Positions 1 to 9,064 of a stretch of DNA of 64,000 bases are shown here, piece after piece (within the stretch, counting starts at the first letter, position 1; each line of letters begins with the position of its first letter). Both the position numbers and the translations under genes were made by a program. Source of the DNA: Salinicola avicenniae (GTDB taxonomy: Bacteria > Pseudomonadota > Gammaproteobacteria > Pseudomonadales > Halomonadaceae); assembly GCF_023736115.1 (NCBI RefSeq), contig NZ_JAKQZC010000002.1:124001-188000 (forward strand), in the 5' to 3' direction. The notes beneath the pieces are model-generated. The model saw nothing but the letters and a program-made list of their open reading frames with translations, made no database searches and was not told where the DNA came from.

Positions 1-512
1 TTCGAACTGCCGCCGGTACCAAAATAGGGCAGGCCGCTCGACGCGGGTGCCTGCATCGAGGCCGGCGTCGCTTGCGCCTCCCCGGCGGCGGCTGGCTGGG
101 CCGCGAGATCGGCTGATACCGAACCGGCACCGCTTGACGCTACTTCCGAAGTACCTGTCGTCGGCTCGGCAAAGCGGCCATTGACGACCTGGACACCCGT
201 GATGACCATCAGCGATACGGCCGCTGCGACCGCTGCTCCCCCCATGAAGGAGAAGGAGTGGCGCCTTGGCGTCTCGGTCGAGCCCACCGCCGGCTTCGGC
301 TCGTCTGCCAACGCTGCCATGACGCCCGCCGAGATATCGACATCGACGATGCTATCCTGTTCGCGCCGCATCATGCTCCGCGCCAGATGATAACGCCGCC
401 ATGCACTCGCCGCTTCCGGCGACTGCTCAAGCGTCTTCAGCGTACGCCTGAGATCGAATTCATCGGCTTCGTTATCCATTAGCGCGGAAAACGACTCGTT
501 CACCTGCTTCAT
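1..512 (-). CDS. rseA: Anti-sigma-E factor RseA (3' end missing)
   Basis: Membrane anti-sigma factor that holds RpoE inactive until envelope stress triggers its proteolysis. The 170 visible residues open with an RseA N-terminal sigma-binding domain (start MKQVNESFSALMDNEADEF, roughly residues 1-70). A charged linker follows, then one hydrophobic segment at about residues 90-110 that should cross the inner membrane once. The periplasmic part is Ala/Ser/Pro-rich and runs off the left edge, so the C-terminus is not seen. The start is an ATG at 512 preceded by a GAGGG-like ribosome site. The gene follows rpoE on the same strand but after an unusually long 251-base gap. MucA is the Pseudomonas counterpart. 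Confidence 0.88.
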   Translation of the reverse strand, partial: MKQVNESFSALMDNEADEFDLRRTLKTLEQSPEAASAWRRYHLARSMMRREQDSIVDVDISAGVMAALADEPKPAVGSTETPRRHSFSFMGGAAVAAAVSLMVITGVQVVNGRFAEPTTGTSEVASSGAGSVSADLAAQPAAAGEAQATPASMQAPASSGLPYFGTGGSS

Positions 513-763
513 AGTCACACCCTCACACTCAGCCTCGCGGCTTGCCACGTGTTGAATGATGGCGACACTCAGGGCGGCATCCGACTGCTCTACGAACTGG
601 ACCTCGCCTGAGCACTTGCCGAAGGTCTATCCACCCTCATAATCTCGTGACAATCGTCGTCCTGCCACGACATTCGTGTTCTTGCCTGCTCCCCTATGAC
701 GACAGAAATCGCCGACAGTTCATTTTCGATTCATCTTTCTTGTCATCGATCGCCGACGATCGC

Positions 764-1369
764 TCAGCCGTCACCGATGGCATCTTTTGAACTGTGCTCG
801 AGTAGCGGCTCGATGTGGCGATCGACCGCCTCTCGCGCTCTAAAGATACGCGACCGCACCGTGCCCACCGGGCACTCCATCACAGTCGCGATATCCTCGT
901 AGGAGAGCCCGTCGAACTCACGTAGCGTGATCGCCGTACGCAAATCGTCGGGCAGGTTCTCGATCGCCTCGAAGACCGCGGACTGCAGCTGATCGCGCGC
1001 AATCGCGGCCTCGGGGGACTCGATATCCGACAACCGCCCACTCTGGTCGACGATCTCGGCATCGCTGATATCCAGGTCACTGCCCGGCGGACGGCGCCCG
1101 CGAGAGACCAGATAGTTCTTGGCGGTATTGATCGCGATGCGATACATCCAGGTATAAAAGGCACTCTCCGCACGGAAGCTGCCCAACGCCCGGTACGCCT
1201 TGATAAAGGCTTCCTGAGCGACGTCCTGCACCTCGGCATGATCGTGAACATAACGGCCGATCAGGCCGAGTATCTTATGTTGGTATTTCTTGACCAGCAG
1301 ATCGAAGGCTCGGGTATCCCCTTTCTGGGCACGCTCGACAAGTTGTTGATCGGTCTCACGAGCGCCCAT
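764..1369 (-). CDS. rpoE: RNA polymerase sigma-E factor
   Basis: Extracytoplasmic-function sigma factor of the RpoE/AlgU group, which directs transcription of envelope-stress genes. At 201 residues it has the normal size. Sigma region 2 spans about residues 24-90, with the -10 recognition helix around AQEAFIKAYRALGSFR (51-66). Region 4 is at about 135-185, with a helix-turn-helix in DGLSYEDIATVMECPVGTVRSR (residues 153-174). It starts ATG (MGARETDQQL). It is followed by rseA on the same strand, the usual sigma/anti-sigma pairing. Family members normally autoregulate, but I could not find a convincing sigma-E promoter in the upstream 318 bases. Confidence 0.95.
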   Translation of the reverse strand: MGARETDQQLVERAQKGDTRAFDLLVKKYQHKILGLIGRYVHDHAEVQDVAQEAFIKAYRALGSFRAESAFYTWMYRIAINTAKNYLVSRGRRPPGSDLDISDAEIVDQSGRLSDIESPEAAIARDQLQSAVFEAIENLPDDLRTAITLREFDGLSYEDIATVMECPVGTVRSRIFRAREAVDRHIEPLLEHSSKDAIGDG

Positions 1370-1687
1370 TCAGCGCCTCCCCGAAGACAAGAAGACGCCG
1401 CGCGGCCGGGGAGTGCCGGGATAACAATGTGGATGACAGGGAAACGATACACTCATGATTTAACCTGGAGCCTTCCAGCTCACGATTCAGTGACAGGCGT
1501 GCAACTTATAACAGAAATGCGGTATGCGCACGCAGAGCGCGCTCAGTGTTCCTGTTTTGCCGCGCCCCTTCAAGCCGCAGATGACGCGCGATAGGGCCTG
1601 CGCCACGGGCGTGAAGTTGATTTTTGGCCCCCGCAGCCCCCATAGTACGCGCTCCTAGCGCAGTCATACGAAGTCAATGGGCCCAGC
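1370..1687. other. Divergent intergenic region between rpoE and the DAHP synthase gene
   Basis: 318 bases with no convincing gene. A TATAAC hexamer at 1507-1512 reads toward the DAHP synthase gene and could be its -10 box, but no good -35 lies 16-18 bases upstream. The minus-strand equivalents that could serve rpoE are equally weak. No clear ribosome-binding site precedes the DAHP synthase ATG. Confidence 0.4.
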
Positions 1688-2767
1688 ATGTCGGAACAGC
1701 AGACCAACAACCTCAATGTCCTCTCCCAGGATGTCCTGATCACGCCGGATGCGCTGAAGCAAGCCATCCCGCTTTCGGAGGCGGCCGAGCGCACCGTGAT
1801 CGAAGGCCGCCAGACCATTCAGCGCATCCTCGATCGAGAAGACCCGCGCCTGCTGGTCGTCGTGGGGCCCTGCTCGATCCATGACCCGCAAGCCGCGCGC
1901 GATTATGCCAAACGCCTGCGCCAACTGGCCGACGCGGTCAGCGACAGCCTCTATATCGTCATGCGTGTCTACTTCGAGAAGCCACGCACCACGACCGGCT
2001 GGAAAGGGCTGATCAACGATCCGCATCTAAACGATTCGTTCGACATCGAGGAAGGCCTGCATATCGCGCGCCGCCTGCTGGTCGATCTGGCCGAGATCGG
2101 CCTGCCGCTGGCCACCGAAGCGCTTGACCCGATTTCACCGCAGTATCTGCAGGACTGCATCAGCTGGTCGGCCATCGGCGCGCGTACCACCGAATCCCAG
2201 ACCCACCGCGAGATGGCTTCCGGGCTGTCCGGCCCGGTCGGCTTCAAGAACGGTACCGATGGCAGCCTTGACGTCGCCGTCAACGCGCTGAAATCGGTCG
2301 CCAGCCCGCACAATTTCCTGGGCATCGACCAAGCGGGTCAGGTGGCCGTTATCCGCACGCGCGGCAATCGCTACGGCCACGTCGTGCTTCGGGGCGGCAA
2401 CGGCAAGCCCAACTACGATAGCGTCAGCGTCACGCTGGCCGAGCAGGAACTCGATAAATCGGGGCTCAAGGCCAACCTGATGGTGGACTGCTCACATGCC
2501 AACTCGAACAAGGATCCGGCACTGCAGCCGCTGGTGATGGAAAACGTCACTCACCAGATCCTCGACGGCAACCGCTCGATTATCGGCCTGATGATCGAGT
2601 CCAATCTCGGCTGGGGCAGCCAGAAGATTCCCGAGGACCGCAGCCAGCTCGAGTACGGCGTCTCCGTGACCGATGCCTGCATCGACTGGGCGACCACGGA
2701 ACGCACATTGACGGACATGGCCGAACGCCTGCAGCCAGCTCTGGCCGCGCGCCGCCAGACCGAGTGA
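1688..2767 (+). CDS. aroG: 3-deoxy-7-phosphoheptulonate (DAHP) synthase, class I
   Basis: First enzyme of the shikimate pathway; condenses phosphoenolpyruvate and erythrose 4-phosphate to DAHP in the cytoplasm. The 359 residues match the AroF/AroG/AroH family over the full length. Visible motifs are GPCSIHD at 60-66 (containing the metal-ligand cysteine), EKPRTTTGWKGLINDP at 97-112, GARTTESQ, GFKNGTDG, and DCSHANSNKD with the conserved histidine. Which aromatic amino acid inhibits it cannot be told from the sequence, so the gene letter is a placeholder for the family. It stands alone on the plus strand, divergent from rpoE and convergent with dinG. Possible terminator hairpins follow the stop codon. 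Confidence 0.93.
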   Translation: MSEQQTNNLNVLSQDVLITPDALKQAIPLSEAAERTVIEGRQTIQRILDREDPRLLVVVGPCSIHDPQAARDYAKRLRQLADAVSDSLYIVMRVYFEKPRTTTGWKGLINDPHLNDSFDIEEGLHIARRLLVDLAEIGLPLATEALDPISPQYLQDCISWSAIGARTTESQTHREMASGLSGPVGFKNGTDGSLDVAVNALKSVASPHNFLGIDQAGQVAVIRTRGNRYGHVVLRGGNGKPNYDSVSVTLAEQELDKSGLKANLMVDCSHANSNKDPALQPLVMENVTHQILDGNRSIIGLMIESNLGWGSQKIPEDRSQLEYGVSVTDACIDWATTERTLTDMAERLQPALAARRQTE

Positions 2768-2774
2768 CCTGGAA

Positions 2775-2839
2775 GCCGCCGCGGATCGCGGCGGCGGATT
2801 TTCGCTTGCCTCTTATCGACGCCCGCCACCCGGCGGGCG
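2775..2839 (+). terminator. Tandem hairpins after the DAHP synthase gene
   Basis: Two GC-rich perfect inverted repeats: 2775-2783 with 2787-2795 (9-bp stem, 3-base loop, then GGATTTT) and 2820-2827 with 2832-2839 (8-bp stem, 4-base loop, then TTATT). Both have a short T-rich stretch on the plus side only, which fits termination of the plus-strand gene. They lie between convergent genes. Confidence 0.55.
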
Positions 2840-2877
2840 TTATTGTGATGGCGACCGTTATCGATGACGGGCTCGCG

Positions 2878-5031
2878 TCAGGCTCTTGCCGGCGCCTCGC
2901 TGGCGACACCTTCGATCTCGCGACGAAACGGCGGCAGCGCTTCCAGCAGCGCCTTGCCGTAGCGGCGCGTCAGCACGCGTCGGTCGAGCAGCGTGATACG
3001 ACCGCTGTCGTTCTCCTTGCGGATCAGCCGCCCGCAAGCCTGCACCAGCTTGATCGACGCGTCCGGCACCGAAATGCGCATGAAGGGGTTGCCACCCTGA
3101 CTCTCGATCCACTCGGCGAGGGTCGCACCGACGGGGTCATCCGGCACCGAGAACGGCAGTCGGGTGATCACCACGTGCGTCAGATAGCGTCCGGGGAGAT
3201 CGATCCCCTCGGCAAAGCTCGCCAGACCGAAGATCAGACTCCCTTCACCGCCCTCCACCGCCGCCCGGTGACGCTCCAGCAGTGCGCGCTTGGGCAGACG
3301 CCCTTGCGCCAGCAGGCGTGACGCCCAGGGTTCGCCAAGCGCATCCGCCACACTCTTCAGCTGCTTGCGCGAGGAGAACAGCACCAGGGCAGCCTCGTCG
3401 TCCGCGAGCCCGTCGATGAACTGGACGATGGCACGGTCATGGGCCGCGGCATCGCCGGGATCGACTGCCTCGCGCGGAATACTGAGCGTGGCCCGAGAAT
3501 AGTCGAAAGGACTCGGCAGGCGCTGATAGCGATAACGATTGGCCAGTCCGGCGCGCTCCTGCAGGCGCTCGAAGCGATTGAGCGCCGTCAGGGTTGCGCT
3601 GGTCACCACTGCACCGTAGCAACTTCCCCAGAGATGTCGTGCCAAGGTCTCCGCCGCCGATACCGGACTGGCTGAATAGGTCAGCTCCGGCTCACTGCCG
3701 AACTGCTCGAATGTCAGCCACCGTGCCTGCGGCGTCTGTCCGGCGACATCCGGCGTGGCCATGGCCTGCCACAGCGCGTGGGCATCCATTGCCCGGCCAT
3801 GCAGCAGCGCCGTCAGCGGCAGCCAGGGCTCGGCCTGCTCGCGCGCCAGCCCCGTCGACTTGTCGGGATCGAGGCTTTCACGCAGGATCTCGGTCATCGT
3901 CTCCAGATCGCGGCAAAGCTCGGCGAACGGCACCAGCAACTGCTGGGCCAGGTCGACCAGCGGCTGCGGCGCACGCCCGTTGGGAAAGCGGAAATGCTGC
4001 GTCTCGCTGCCCGCGCCCTGCTCGAGCCCGGCGATCTGATGCCCAAGCGAATAGGCATCGCCGAGTCGCGGCTCAAGCGCCGCGATCCGCTCCGGAAAAC
4101 TGCTCAGCAGTCGCGCCAGGGTCGGCTGGGCGCCCAGCGCCGTATTCAACTCGGTCAGCGACTTCTTGAGCGTGCGCAGCCAACGCAGCGTCGCGTTGAT
4201 GCCGAAGCGATGATAGAAGTGATCGAGCGCCTTGTCCGGCAGGTGGTGCCCTTCGTCGAAGACATAGATGCACTCCTTGGGCGACGGCAGCACCATGCCA
4301 CCGCCCAGTGCCAGATCGGCCAGGACCAGGTCGTGATTGGCGACAACGATATCGGCCTGTTCGAGATGGCGGCGCGAGCGAAAGTAGGCACAAGCGCTGA
4401 AGTGACCGCAGCGGCGATTGGTGCACTGGCGGTGATCCACGGTCAGGCGCCGCCAGTCACGATCCTCGATCGCCACCGGCCAGCTGTCGCGATCCCCTTC
4501 CCATTCACCGGCAGCGTAGGTCTCCGCCATCTCCTGAATCAGTTGCGGAAAATCGCCACCGGCATCGGTGGCGATGGTCTGCTCGAACAGCGATAGTGTC
4601 GGGTTCGGCTCGACGCCCTCCAACGCCTGATCCAGCTTGGCCACGCAAAGATAGCGGCCGCGCCCCTTGGCCAGCGCATAGTGGAAGTCGAGTCCGCTAT
4701 GCTCCCGCAGCTTGGGCAGGTCCTGGTTCAGCACCTGCTCCTGCAGCGCCACGGTGGCGGTGGCCACGACCAGGCGCTTGCCGCGCGCCTTGGCGACCGG
4801 CAGCGCCGCCAGCAGATAGGCCAGGGTCTTGCCAGTCCCGGTGCCCGCTTCGAGCACGCAGACATGCTCGTTGGACGTTCGCCGCCCCTGGTCATCGCGT
4901 TCGATGCCGGCCAGCGTCCGTGCGATCTCGGCGATCATCAGACGCTGACCGTAGCGAGGCGTGAGATCGAGGCCTTCCAGCACGCGCCGGTAGGCCTCCT
5001 GAATCTCCTGCTTGAGCGTCTCGTCGAGCAT
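2878..5031 (-). CDS. dinG: ATP-dependent DNA helicase DinG
   Basis: Superfamily 2 helicase of the XPD/DinG iron-sulfur group, which unwinds DNA 5' to 3' and acts on R-loops, forks and G-quadruplexes. At 717 residues it is the expected length. Walker A is EAGTGTGKT at 61-69. Four cysteines at 129, 203, 208 and 214 (GRYLC, RQCTNRRCGHFSAC) are placed as the 4Fe-4S ligands of the family. The DEGH Walker B box is at 259-262, and the C-terminal motif ACGRLIR precedes the end. The ATG start gives the N-terminus typical of proteobacterial DinG. It lies in the same direction as, and just downstream of, the DEAD-box helicase gene, but a strong hairpin separates them. Confidence 0.93.
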   Translation of the reverse strand: MLDETLKQEIQEAYRRVLEGLDLTPRYGQRLMIAEIARTLAGIERDDQGRRTSNEHVCVLEAGTGTGKTLAYLLAALPVAKARGKRLVVATATVALQEQVLNQDLPKLREHSGLDFHYALAKGRGRYLCVAKLDQALEGVEPNPTLSLFEQTIATDAGGDFPQLIQEMAETYAAGEWEGDRDSWPVAIEDRDWRRLTVDHRQCTNRRCGHFSACAYFRSRRHLEQADIVVANHDLVLADLALGGGMVLPSPKECIYVFDEGHHLPDKALDHFYHRFGINATLRWLRTLKKSLTELNTALGAQPTLARLLSSFPERIAALEPRLGDAYSLGHQIAGLEQGAGSETQHFRFPNGRAPQPLVDLAQQLLVPFAELCRDLETMTEILRESLDPDKSTGLAREQAEPWLPLTALLHGRAMDAHALWQAMATPDVAGQTPQARWLTFEQFGSEPELTYSASPVSAAETLARHLWGSCYGAVVTSATLTALNRFERLQERAGLANRYRYQRLPSPFDYSRATLSIPREAVDPGDAAAHDRAIVQFIDGLADDEAALVLFSSRKQLKSVADALGEPWASRLLAQGRLPKRALLERHRAAVEGGEGSLIFGLASFAEGIDLPGRYLTHVVITRLPFSVPDDPVGATLAEWIESQGGNPFMRISVPDASIKLVQACGRLIRKENDSGRITLLDRRVLTRRYGKALLEALPPFRREIEGVASEAPARA

Positions 5032-5065
5032 GGCGTATCCGGGGGAGCATCGATCAGAGGGGAAA

Positions 5066-5090
5066 GACCGCTCGCCGGCGGCGAGCGGTC
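5066..5090 (-). terminator. Hairpin between rhlB and dinG
   Basis: Perfect 11-bp inverted repeat, 5066-5076 with 5080-5090, and a 3-base GGC loop. On the minus strand it is followed by TTTCCCC, a weak U-tract. It lies just after the helicase gene stop at 5107 and in front of the dinG start, so it may terminate or attenuate read-through. Confidence 0.55.
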
Positions 5091-5106
5091 GACATGACCA
5101 TGTCGG

Positions 5107-6396
5107 TCACGGCATCAGCGATTCGGGCGGATGCTCGCAGGGGAGCTTGTCCTGGATGTAGTTCTCGATCTCGGGCAGCGAAAACGCATCTTCCTCGCCG
5201 ACGAAGCTGATGGAAACGCCTTGGGCGCCAGCGCGGCCGGTACGCCCGATGCGGTGCACGTAGTCTTCCGGATCTTCCGGCAGCGTGAAGTTGACGACAT
5301 GGCTGACATCTTCGATGTGAATGCCACGACCGGCAACGTCAGTTGCCACGAGAACGGTCACCTCACCCGCCCGGAACTGCTCCAGGGTCTGGATACGCTG
5401 ATTCTGCGGCACGTCACCGGACAGCATGGCGACATTGATACCGGCCTCACGCAGCAGCTGATCCAGCTCACGTACCAGATCACGTCGGTTGCCGAACACG
5501 ATCACGCGCTCCATCGACTCCTGCTTGAGCAGATTGACCAGCAGCTGACGCTTTTCGCTGTCGCTGATCAGGTAGACACGCTGATCGATGTTGGCCGCAT
5601 TCTCGGTGGTCACCTCGATCTCGACGTGTGCGGGATCGACCGTCCACTGTTCCGCCAGATTGAGAATGTCCGGCGTGAACGTCGCGGAGAACAGGAACGT
5701 CTGACGCTCCTCGCGCTTGGGCGTGTAGCGAATGATGCGCTTGACGTCCGGGATAAAGCCCATCGAGAGCATGCGATCCGCTTCGTCCAGCACCAGCACT
5801 TCTACCTGAGACAGGTCGATATCGCGCTTCTGCTGGAAGTCGAGCAGACGTCCCGGCGTCGCGACCAAGATATCCAGATTCTTGACCAGCTCGCTGCGCT
5901 GCTTCTGGTAGTCCATGCCGCCGACCACACTCGCCACGTTGAGCGAGGAGAAGCGCGCCAGCGCCTTGGCATCCTTCTCGATCTGCAGCGCCAGCTCGCG
6001 CGTCGGCGCCACGATCAGCGCGCGCGGCGTGCCCGGCTTCTGGCCATCCGGCGCTTCCTCTTCGAGGAAGTAGGCCAGCATCGAAATCAGGAAGGCAGCG
6101 GTCTTGCCGGTGCCGGTCTGCGCCTTGCCGACCACGTCGCCACCGAGCAGCGTATGCATCAATGCTTCCGCTTGAATCGGCGTGCAGTATTCGAAGCCTT
6201 CCGCCTGAATCGCCCGCATCAGCGGCAGCGGAAGATCGAAATCGTGAAAACGCCAGCGTCCGGCAACAGGCTCGACCTGGAACTGTTTCAGCGACCAGTT
6301 GGAAGCGTTTCGCGACTGCGATTTACGTGGCTTGCGTCGACGCCGCTTGGGTCTGCGGTTCTGTGCCGGGGCCTGGGTGTTGTCAGACTCACTCAT
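5107..6396 (-). CDS. rhlB: DEAD-box RNA helicase, RhlB type
   Basis: ATP-dependent RNA helicase; RhlB is the RNase E partner of the RNA degradosome. With the ATG at 6396 the protein has 429 residues. A basic N-terminal stretch ([16 protein letters not shown]) comes first. Then come the Q motif ([12 protein letters not shown]), Walker A AQTGTGKT at about 92-99, PTRELA, TPGR, DEAD at about 204-207, SAT, and the C-terminal motifs [12 protein letters not shown] and [14 protein letters not shown] at 6447 in the same frame would add 17 non-conserved hydrophobic residues, so I prefer the ATG. Unlike some RhlB proteins it lacks a long C-terminal tail. RhlE or SrmB assignment is possible but fits less well. 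Confidence 0.85.
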   Translation of the reverse strand: MSESDNTQAPAQNRRPKRRRRKPRKSQSRNASNWSLKQFQVEPVAGRWRFHDFDLPLPLMRAIQAEGFEYCTPIQAEALMHTLLGGDVVGKAQTGTGKTAAFLISMLAYFLEEEAPDGQKPGTPRALIVAPTRELALQIEKDAKALARFSSLNVASVVGGMDYQKQRSELVKNLDILVATPGRLLDFQQKRDIDLSQVEVLVLDEADRMLSMGFIPDVKRIIRYTPKREERQTFLFSATFTPDILNLAEQWTVDPAHVEIEVTTENAANIDQRVYLISDSEKRQLLVNLLKQESMERVIVFGNRRDLVRELDQLLREAGINVAMLSGDVPQNQRIQTLEQFRAGEVTVLVATDVAGRGIHIEDVSHVVNFTLPEDPEDYVHRIGRTGRAGAQGVSISFVGEEDAFSLPEIENYIQDKLPCEHPPESLMP

Positions 6397-6700
6397 AATG
6401 ATGACGAATGTCCGAATTCGATTGACGATGAGGCTCGCGACGATCACGTCGGGCCCTAGACGGCGCCGCCCGGTCGCGTGACCGAGCCAGGCCCCGCAGG
6501 GCGAGAGCCGGCGCTATTGTACCAGCCCAGCGCGTCAACGTCGCGAGCCCCGTGTGTCAGGTTGGGAGCGCGGCCCGGGTGAATCGGGGAGCCATGCCAG
6601 CCGTAGAGGCGATGGCAGTCCGGCGACGGGCTGGTAGAATGACGTTTTGATGATCGCCCCCGCGGATGCCCCGTATCCGCGTCCACGCCATAGGTCGCGC
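6397..6700. promoter_or_regulatory. Divergent promoter region between rhlB and the small basic protein
   Basis: 304 bases without a supported gene. On the minus strand an extended -10 element, TGG followed by TACAAT (plus-strand ATTGTA at 6516-6521), points toward rhlB. On the plus strand another extended -10 element, TGG TAGAAT at 6632-6640, points toward the small basic gene. Neither has a good -35 hexamer at the usual distance, which extended -10 promoters can tolerate. The pairing of two such elements facing outward is what makes them believable. Confidence 0.5.
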
Positions 6701-6937
6701 ATGACTCGCAGAAAGAAGACTCGGTCGCTGGCCGACAAAGTGACGATACGAACCGGCAAGCGCAAGGACTATCGCCGCTGGCGCCATGACAATCCCGATG
6801 AAGTGAGCCCGTCCCGCCGCTACGTCGACAAGAAGACCCGGCAACGCCAGCAGCAGGCCGAGCGCAAGCGGCAGCGTCAGAGCGCGCCTGCCCTACCGCT
6901 GCATGCCCAGCCTTCTGGCGATAAGGATACCGAGTGA
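6701..6937 (+). CDS. Small, very basic hypothetical protein coupled to xthA
   Basis: 78-residue protein I do not recognise. It begins [19 protein letters not shown] and is rich in Arg, Lys and Gln, with a likely basic helix near residues 35-60 ([20 protein letters not shown]). There is no signal peptide, membrane segment or cysteine, so a nucleic-acid- or ribosome-binding role is conceivable but only inference. The chosen ATG is followed at once by a basic stretch; an upstream in-frame ATG at 6647 lies too near the putative promoter. Its TGA stop overlaps the xthA ATG by one base (TGATG), implying translational coupling. Confidence 0.6.
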   Translation: MTRRKKTRSLADKVTIRTGKRKDYRRWRHDNPDEVSPSRRYVDKKTRQRQQQAERKRQRQSAPALPLHAQPSGDKDTE

Positions 6938-7755
6938 TGCGCCTGGTCTCGTTCAACATCAATGGTATTCGCGCCCGCCTGCATCAGCTGGCAGCGCTGA
7001 TCGACGCGCACTCGCCCGATGTCATTGGGCTACAGGAGACCAAGGTTCAGGACAGCGAGTTTCCACGCGAAGCGGTCGAGGCGATGGGTTATCACGTCCA
7101 CTTCCATGGACAAAAAGGTCACTACGGGGTGGCCATGCTGACCAAGGCCGTCCCCACGGCGGTACATTACGGCCTGCCCGGTGACACCGACGACGCCCAG
7201 CGCCGACTGATCGGCACCACGCTCGCGCTCGCCGATGGCCGCTCGCTGACGGTCTGGAACGGCTACTTCCCGCAGGGCGAGAACGTCTCGCACCCGACCA
7301 AGTTCCCCAACAAGCGCGACTTCTACAACGGCCTGCAGCAGCTGCTGAACGACCGCCACCGGCCCGACGAGCCGCTTGCCATCATGGGCGACTTCAATAT
7401 CTCGCCCGCCGATATCGATATCGGTATCGGCGAAGACAATCGCAAGCGCTGGCTACGGGAAGGCAAGACCAGCTTTCAGCCGGAAGAGCGCGAGTGGCTC
7501 GAGCGTCTCAAGGGCTGGGGCCTCAAGGACAGCTACCGCCTCTGCCATCCGGACAGCAGCGACTACTTCAGCTGGTTCGACTACCGCTCGAAGGGCTTCG
7601 ATCGTGACCCCAAGCGCGGCCTGCGGATCGATTACATCCTGGTGAGCGAACCGCTGGCGAGCACGACCCGCGCCTCCGGCGTCGACTACGACCTGCGCGG
7701 GATGGAACGCCCTTCCGATCACGCGCCCGTCTGGAGCGACTTCGCGCTGGACTGA
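6937..7755 (+). CDS. xthA: Exodeoxyribonuclease III
   Basis: DNA repair nuclease that cuts at abasic sites and removes 3' blocks. The 272 residues align throughout with E. coli XthA. Recognisable stretches are [14 protein letters not shown] at the start, GLQETK with the metal-binding glutamate, [55 protein letters not shown] and the catalytic SDHAPV near the end. The start is the ATG at 6937; an in-frame GTG one codon earlier is less likely. It overlaps the stop of the small basic gene by one base and is closed by a 16-bp perfect terminator hairpin. Confidence 0.97.
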   Translation: MRLVSFNINGIRARLHQLAALIDAHSPDVIGLQETKVQDSEFPREAVEAMGYHVHFHGQKGHYGVAMLTKAVPTAVHYGLPGDTDDAQRRLIGTTLALADGRSLTVWNGYFPQGENVSHPTKFPNKRDFYNGLQQLLNDRHRPDEPLAIMGDFNISPADIDIGIGEDNRKRWLREGKTSFQPEEREWLERLKGWGLKDSYRLCHPDSSDYFSWFDYRSKGFDRDPKRGLRIDYILVSEPLASTTRASGVDYDLRGMERPSDHAPVWSDFALD

Positions 7756-7787
7756 CCCCTCCAGGCACGAAGGCAACCCGGCGCCGT

Positions 7788-7822
7788 AATGACAACGCCC
7801 CGCGATGCGGGGCGTTGTCATT
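7788..7822. terminator. Strong bidirectional terminator between xthA and the TPR gene
   Basis: A 16-bp perfect stem, 7788-7803 with 7807-7822, and a 3-base GAT loop. The core is GC-rich and the arms end in A/T, so both strands read GTTGTCATTT-like 3' flanks. It sits between two convergent genes ending at 7755 and 7854. Confidence 0.8.
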
Positions 7823-7853
7823 TGCGCACACCAGTATTGGACATGTCGCCTGC

Positions 7854-9062
7854 CTAGCCGTTGCCAAGAGACTCCAGCCACTGTGTCGCCTGCGACTCAC
7901 CGGCCGCCTGCGCCTGGCGAAAGGCCTCGCGCGCGGCGGCCGGCCGATCGATCTGCAGTGACGCGCCCCCCTTCAGCAGCTGCTCGCGTCCGGAGAGCGT
8001 GTCAAGCTGCGATAGCGCCTCGATCGCTGTCTGCCACTCGCCCCAGCCGTAGGCGACTTCCGCCAGCTGACGCCAGTCTTCGTCACGCTGACTCTGCGTC
8101 GCCAACGCCTGCCAGGCGGACAGCGCCTTGGCATGATCGCGCGCCGCGGTCCACGCCTGTGCCAGCAGGCGACGGTTGGCATCAGTGGACGCGAGCTTGC
8201 CCTCCTCGAGCCAGCGCGCGAGATATTCGCCGGCCCGCGCTGGGGTGCCCCCGGCGATATGCAGCTTGGCCAGCTGCAACAGATCTTCCGCAGAAGTGAG
8301 CTGGCCACGGCGCCAGCCGGCGTCCCAGATAGCGGCTGCACGCCCGTCGTTACCGGCCTGCTGTGCCAGCGCCGCAGCCCGGCGCCAGACCGCCGGACTA
8401 TCGCCATCATCGCCCAGCAGCGACAGCGCCTCGTCGAAGCGCCCGACGGCCTGATAGACGCGGCTGGCTAGCTGAAGTTGCTCGCCGCTCCACCCTTGGC
8501 TCCCCTGCTCGCGCAGGCGATCCAGCGAATTGGCCGCCGCCTGCCACTGGCCGAGAGAGGCCCGCGCCTGGATCAGCAGCCAGCGCGAATCGTCATCGCC
8601 ACCACTCTGCTCGACCCAGGTTGTAAGCAGGTCCGCACCGCGCTCGGTCTGCTCCGCTTTCAGCCGCAACCTCGCTTCCTGCGCGAGCCACGCCAAACGC
8701 CGAGAGGCAGGCGCCTGATCGATCCGACGCGCCTGCGCCAGCTGATCCGCCGCGGCACCCGGCTCGCCACGGCGGGCATTGGCATTGGCCGCCAGCTGCA
8801 GGAAAAGCGCCCGCGCCCAGCGATCGGCCGCATTGCCGCCCTGCAACCGCTCGGCGGAAGTCGCTGCGCTCTGGGCCACGGTCGCGAGATCGCCATCGGC
8901 CAGACGAGACTGCATCGACTCCAGCGCCGCGATCATATCTCCACGCAGCGCCGGCCCCTCGGCCTGCGCCGGGGTCACGACGACAAGGCTCGCGACACTG
9001 ATGACGGCCACCGCCAGCGCGCATCCGAAGCGGCTCAAGGTGGCACTGACTGGACGCCTCAT
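7854..9062 (-). CDS. Periplasmic TPR-type protein of the TonB2 cluster
   Basis: 402-residue protein with a likely Sec signal peptide (residues 1-34, ending TPAQA-EG). A helical-repeat body follows, made of degenerate tetratricopeptide-like units rich in Ala, Leu and Trp (e.g. ALSAWQALATQ, YGWGEWQTAIEAL). Its start is two bases from the end of tonB, and it closes the DUF3450-ttpC-exbB-exbD-tonB operon. Vibrio tonB2 clusters carry a comparable TPR gene, so it probably works in the periplasm with the TonB complex, perhaps as a scaffold. No enzymatic motif is visible. Confidence 0.78.
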   Translation of the reverse strand: MRRPVSATLSRFGCALAVAVISVASLVVVTPAQAEGPALRGDMIAALESMQSRLADGDLATVAQSAATSAERLQGGNAADRWARALFLQLAANANARRGEPGAAADQLAQARRIDQAPASRRLAWLAQEARLRLKAEQTERGADLLTTWVEQSGGDDDSRWLLIQARASLGQWQAAANSLDRLREQGSQGWSGEQLQLASRVYQAVGRFDEALSLLGDDGDSPAVWRRAAALAQQAGNDGRAAAIWDAGWRRGQLTSAEDLLQLAKLHIAGGTPARAGEYLARWLEEGKLASTDANRRLLAQAWTAARDHAKALSAWQALATQSQRDEDWRQLAEVAYGWGEWQTAIEALSQLDTLSGREQLLKGGASLQIDRPAAAREAFRQAQAAGESQATQWLESLGNG

Positions 9063-9064
9063 GG

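Noticed and set aside
1530-1620. Possible sigma-E promoter for rpoE (CAACTT or GGAACA on the minus strand)
   Set aside because: No matching -10 at the required 15-17 base distance.
5131-6459. 442-codon frame on the plus strand opposite rhlB
   Set aside because: Antisense shadow of a clear DEAD-box helicase; the composition (His, Arg, Gln-rich) is typical of reverse-frame translation.
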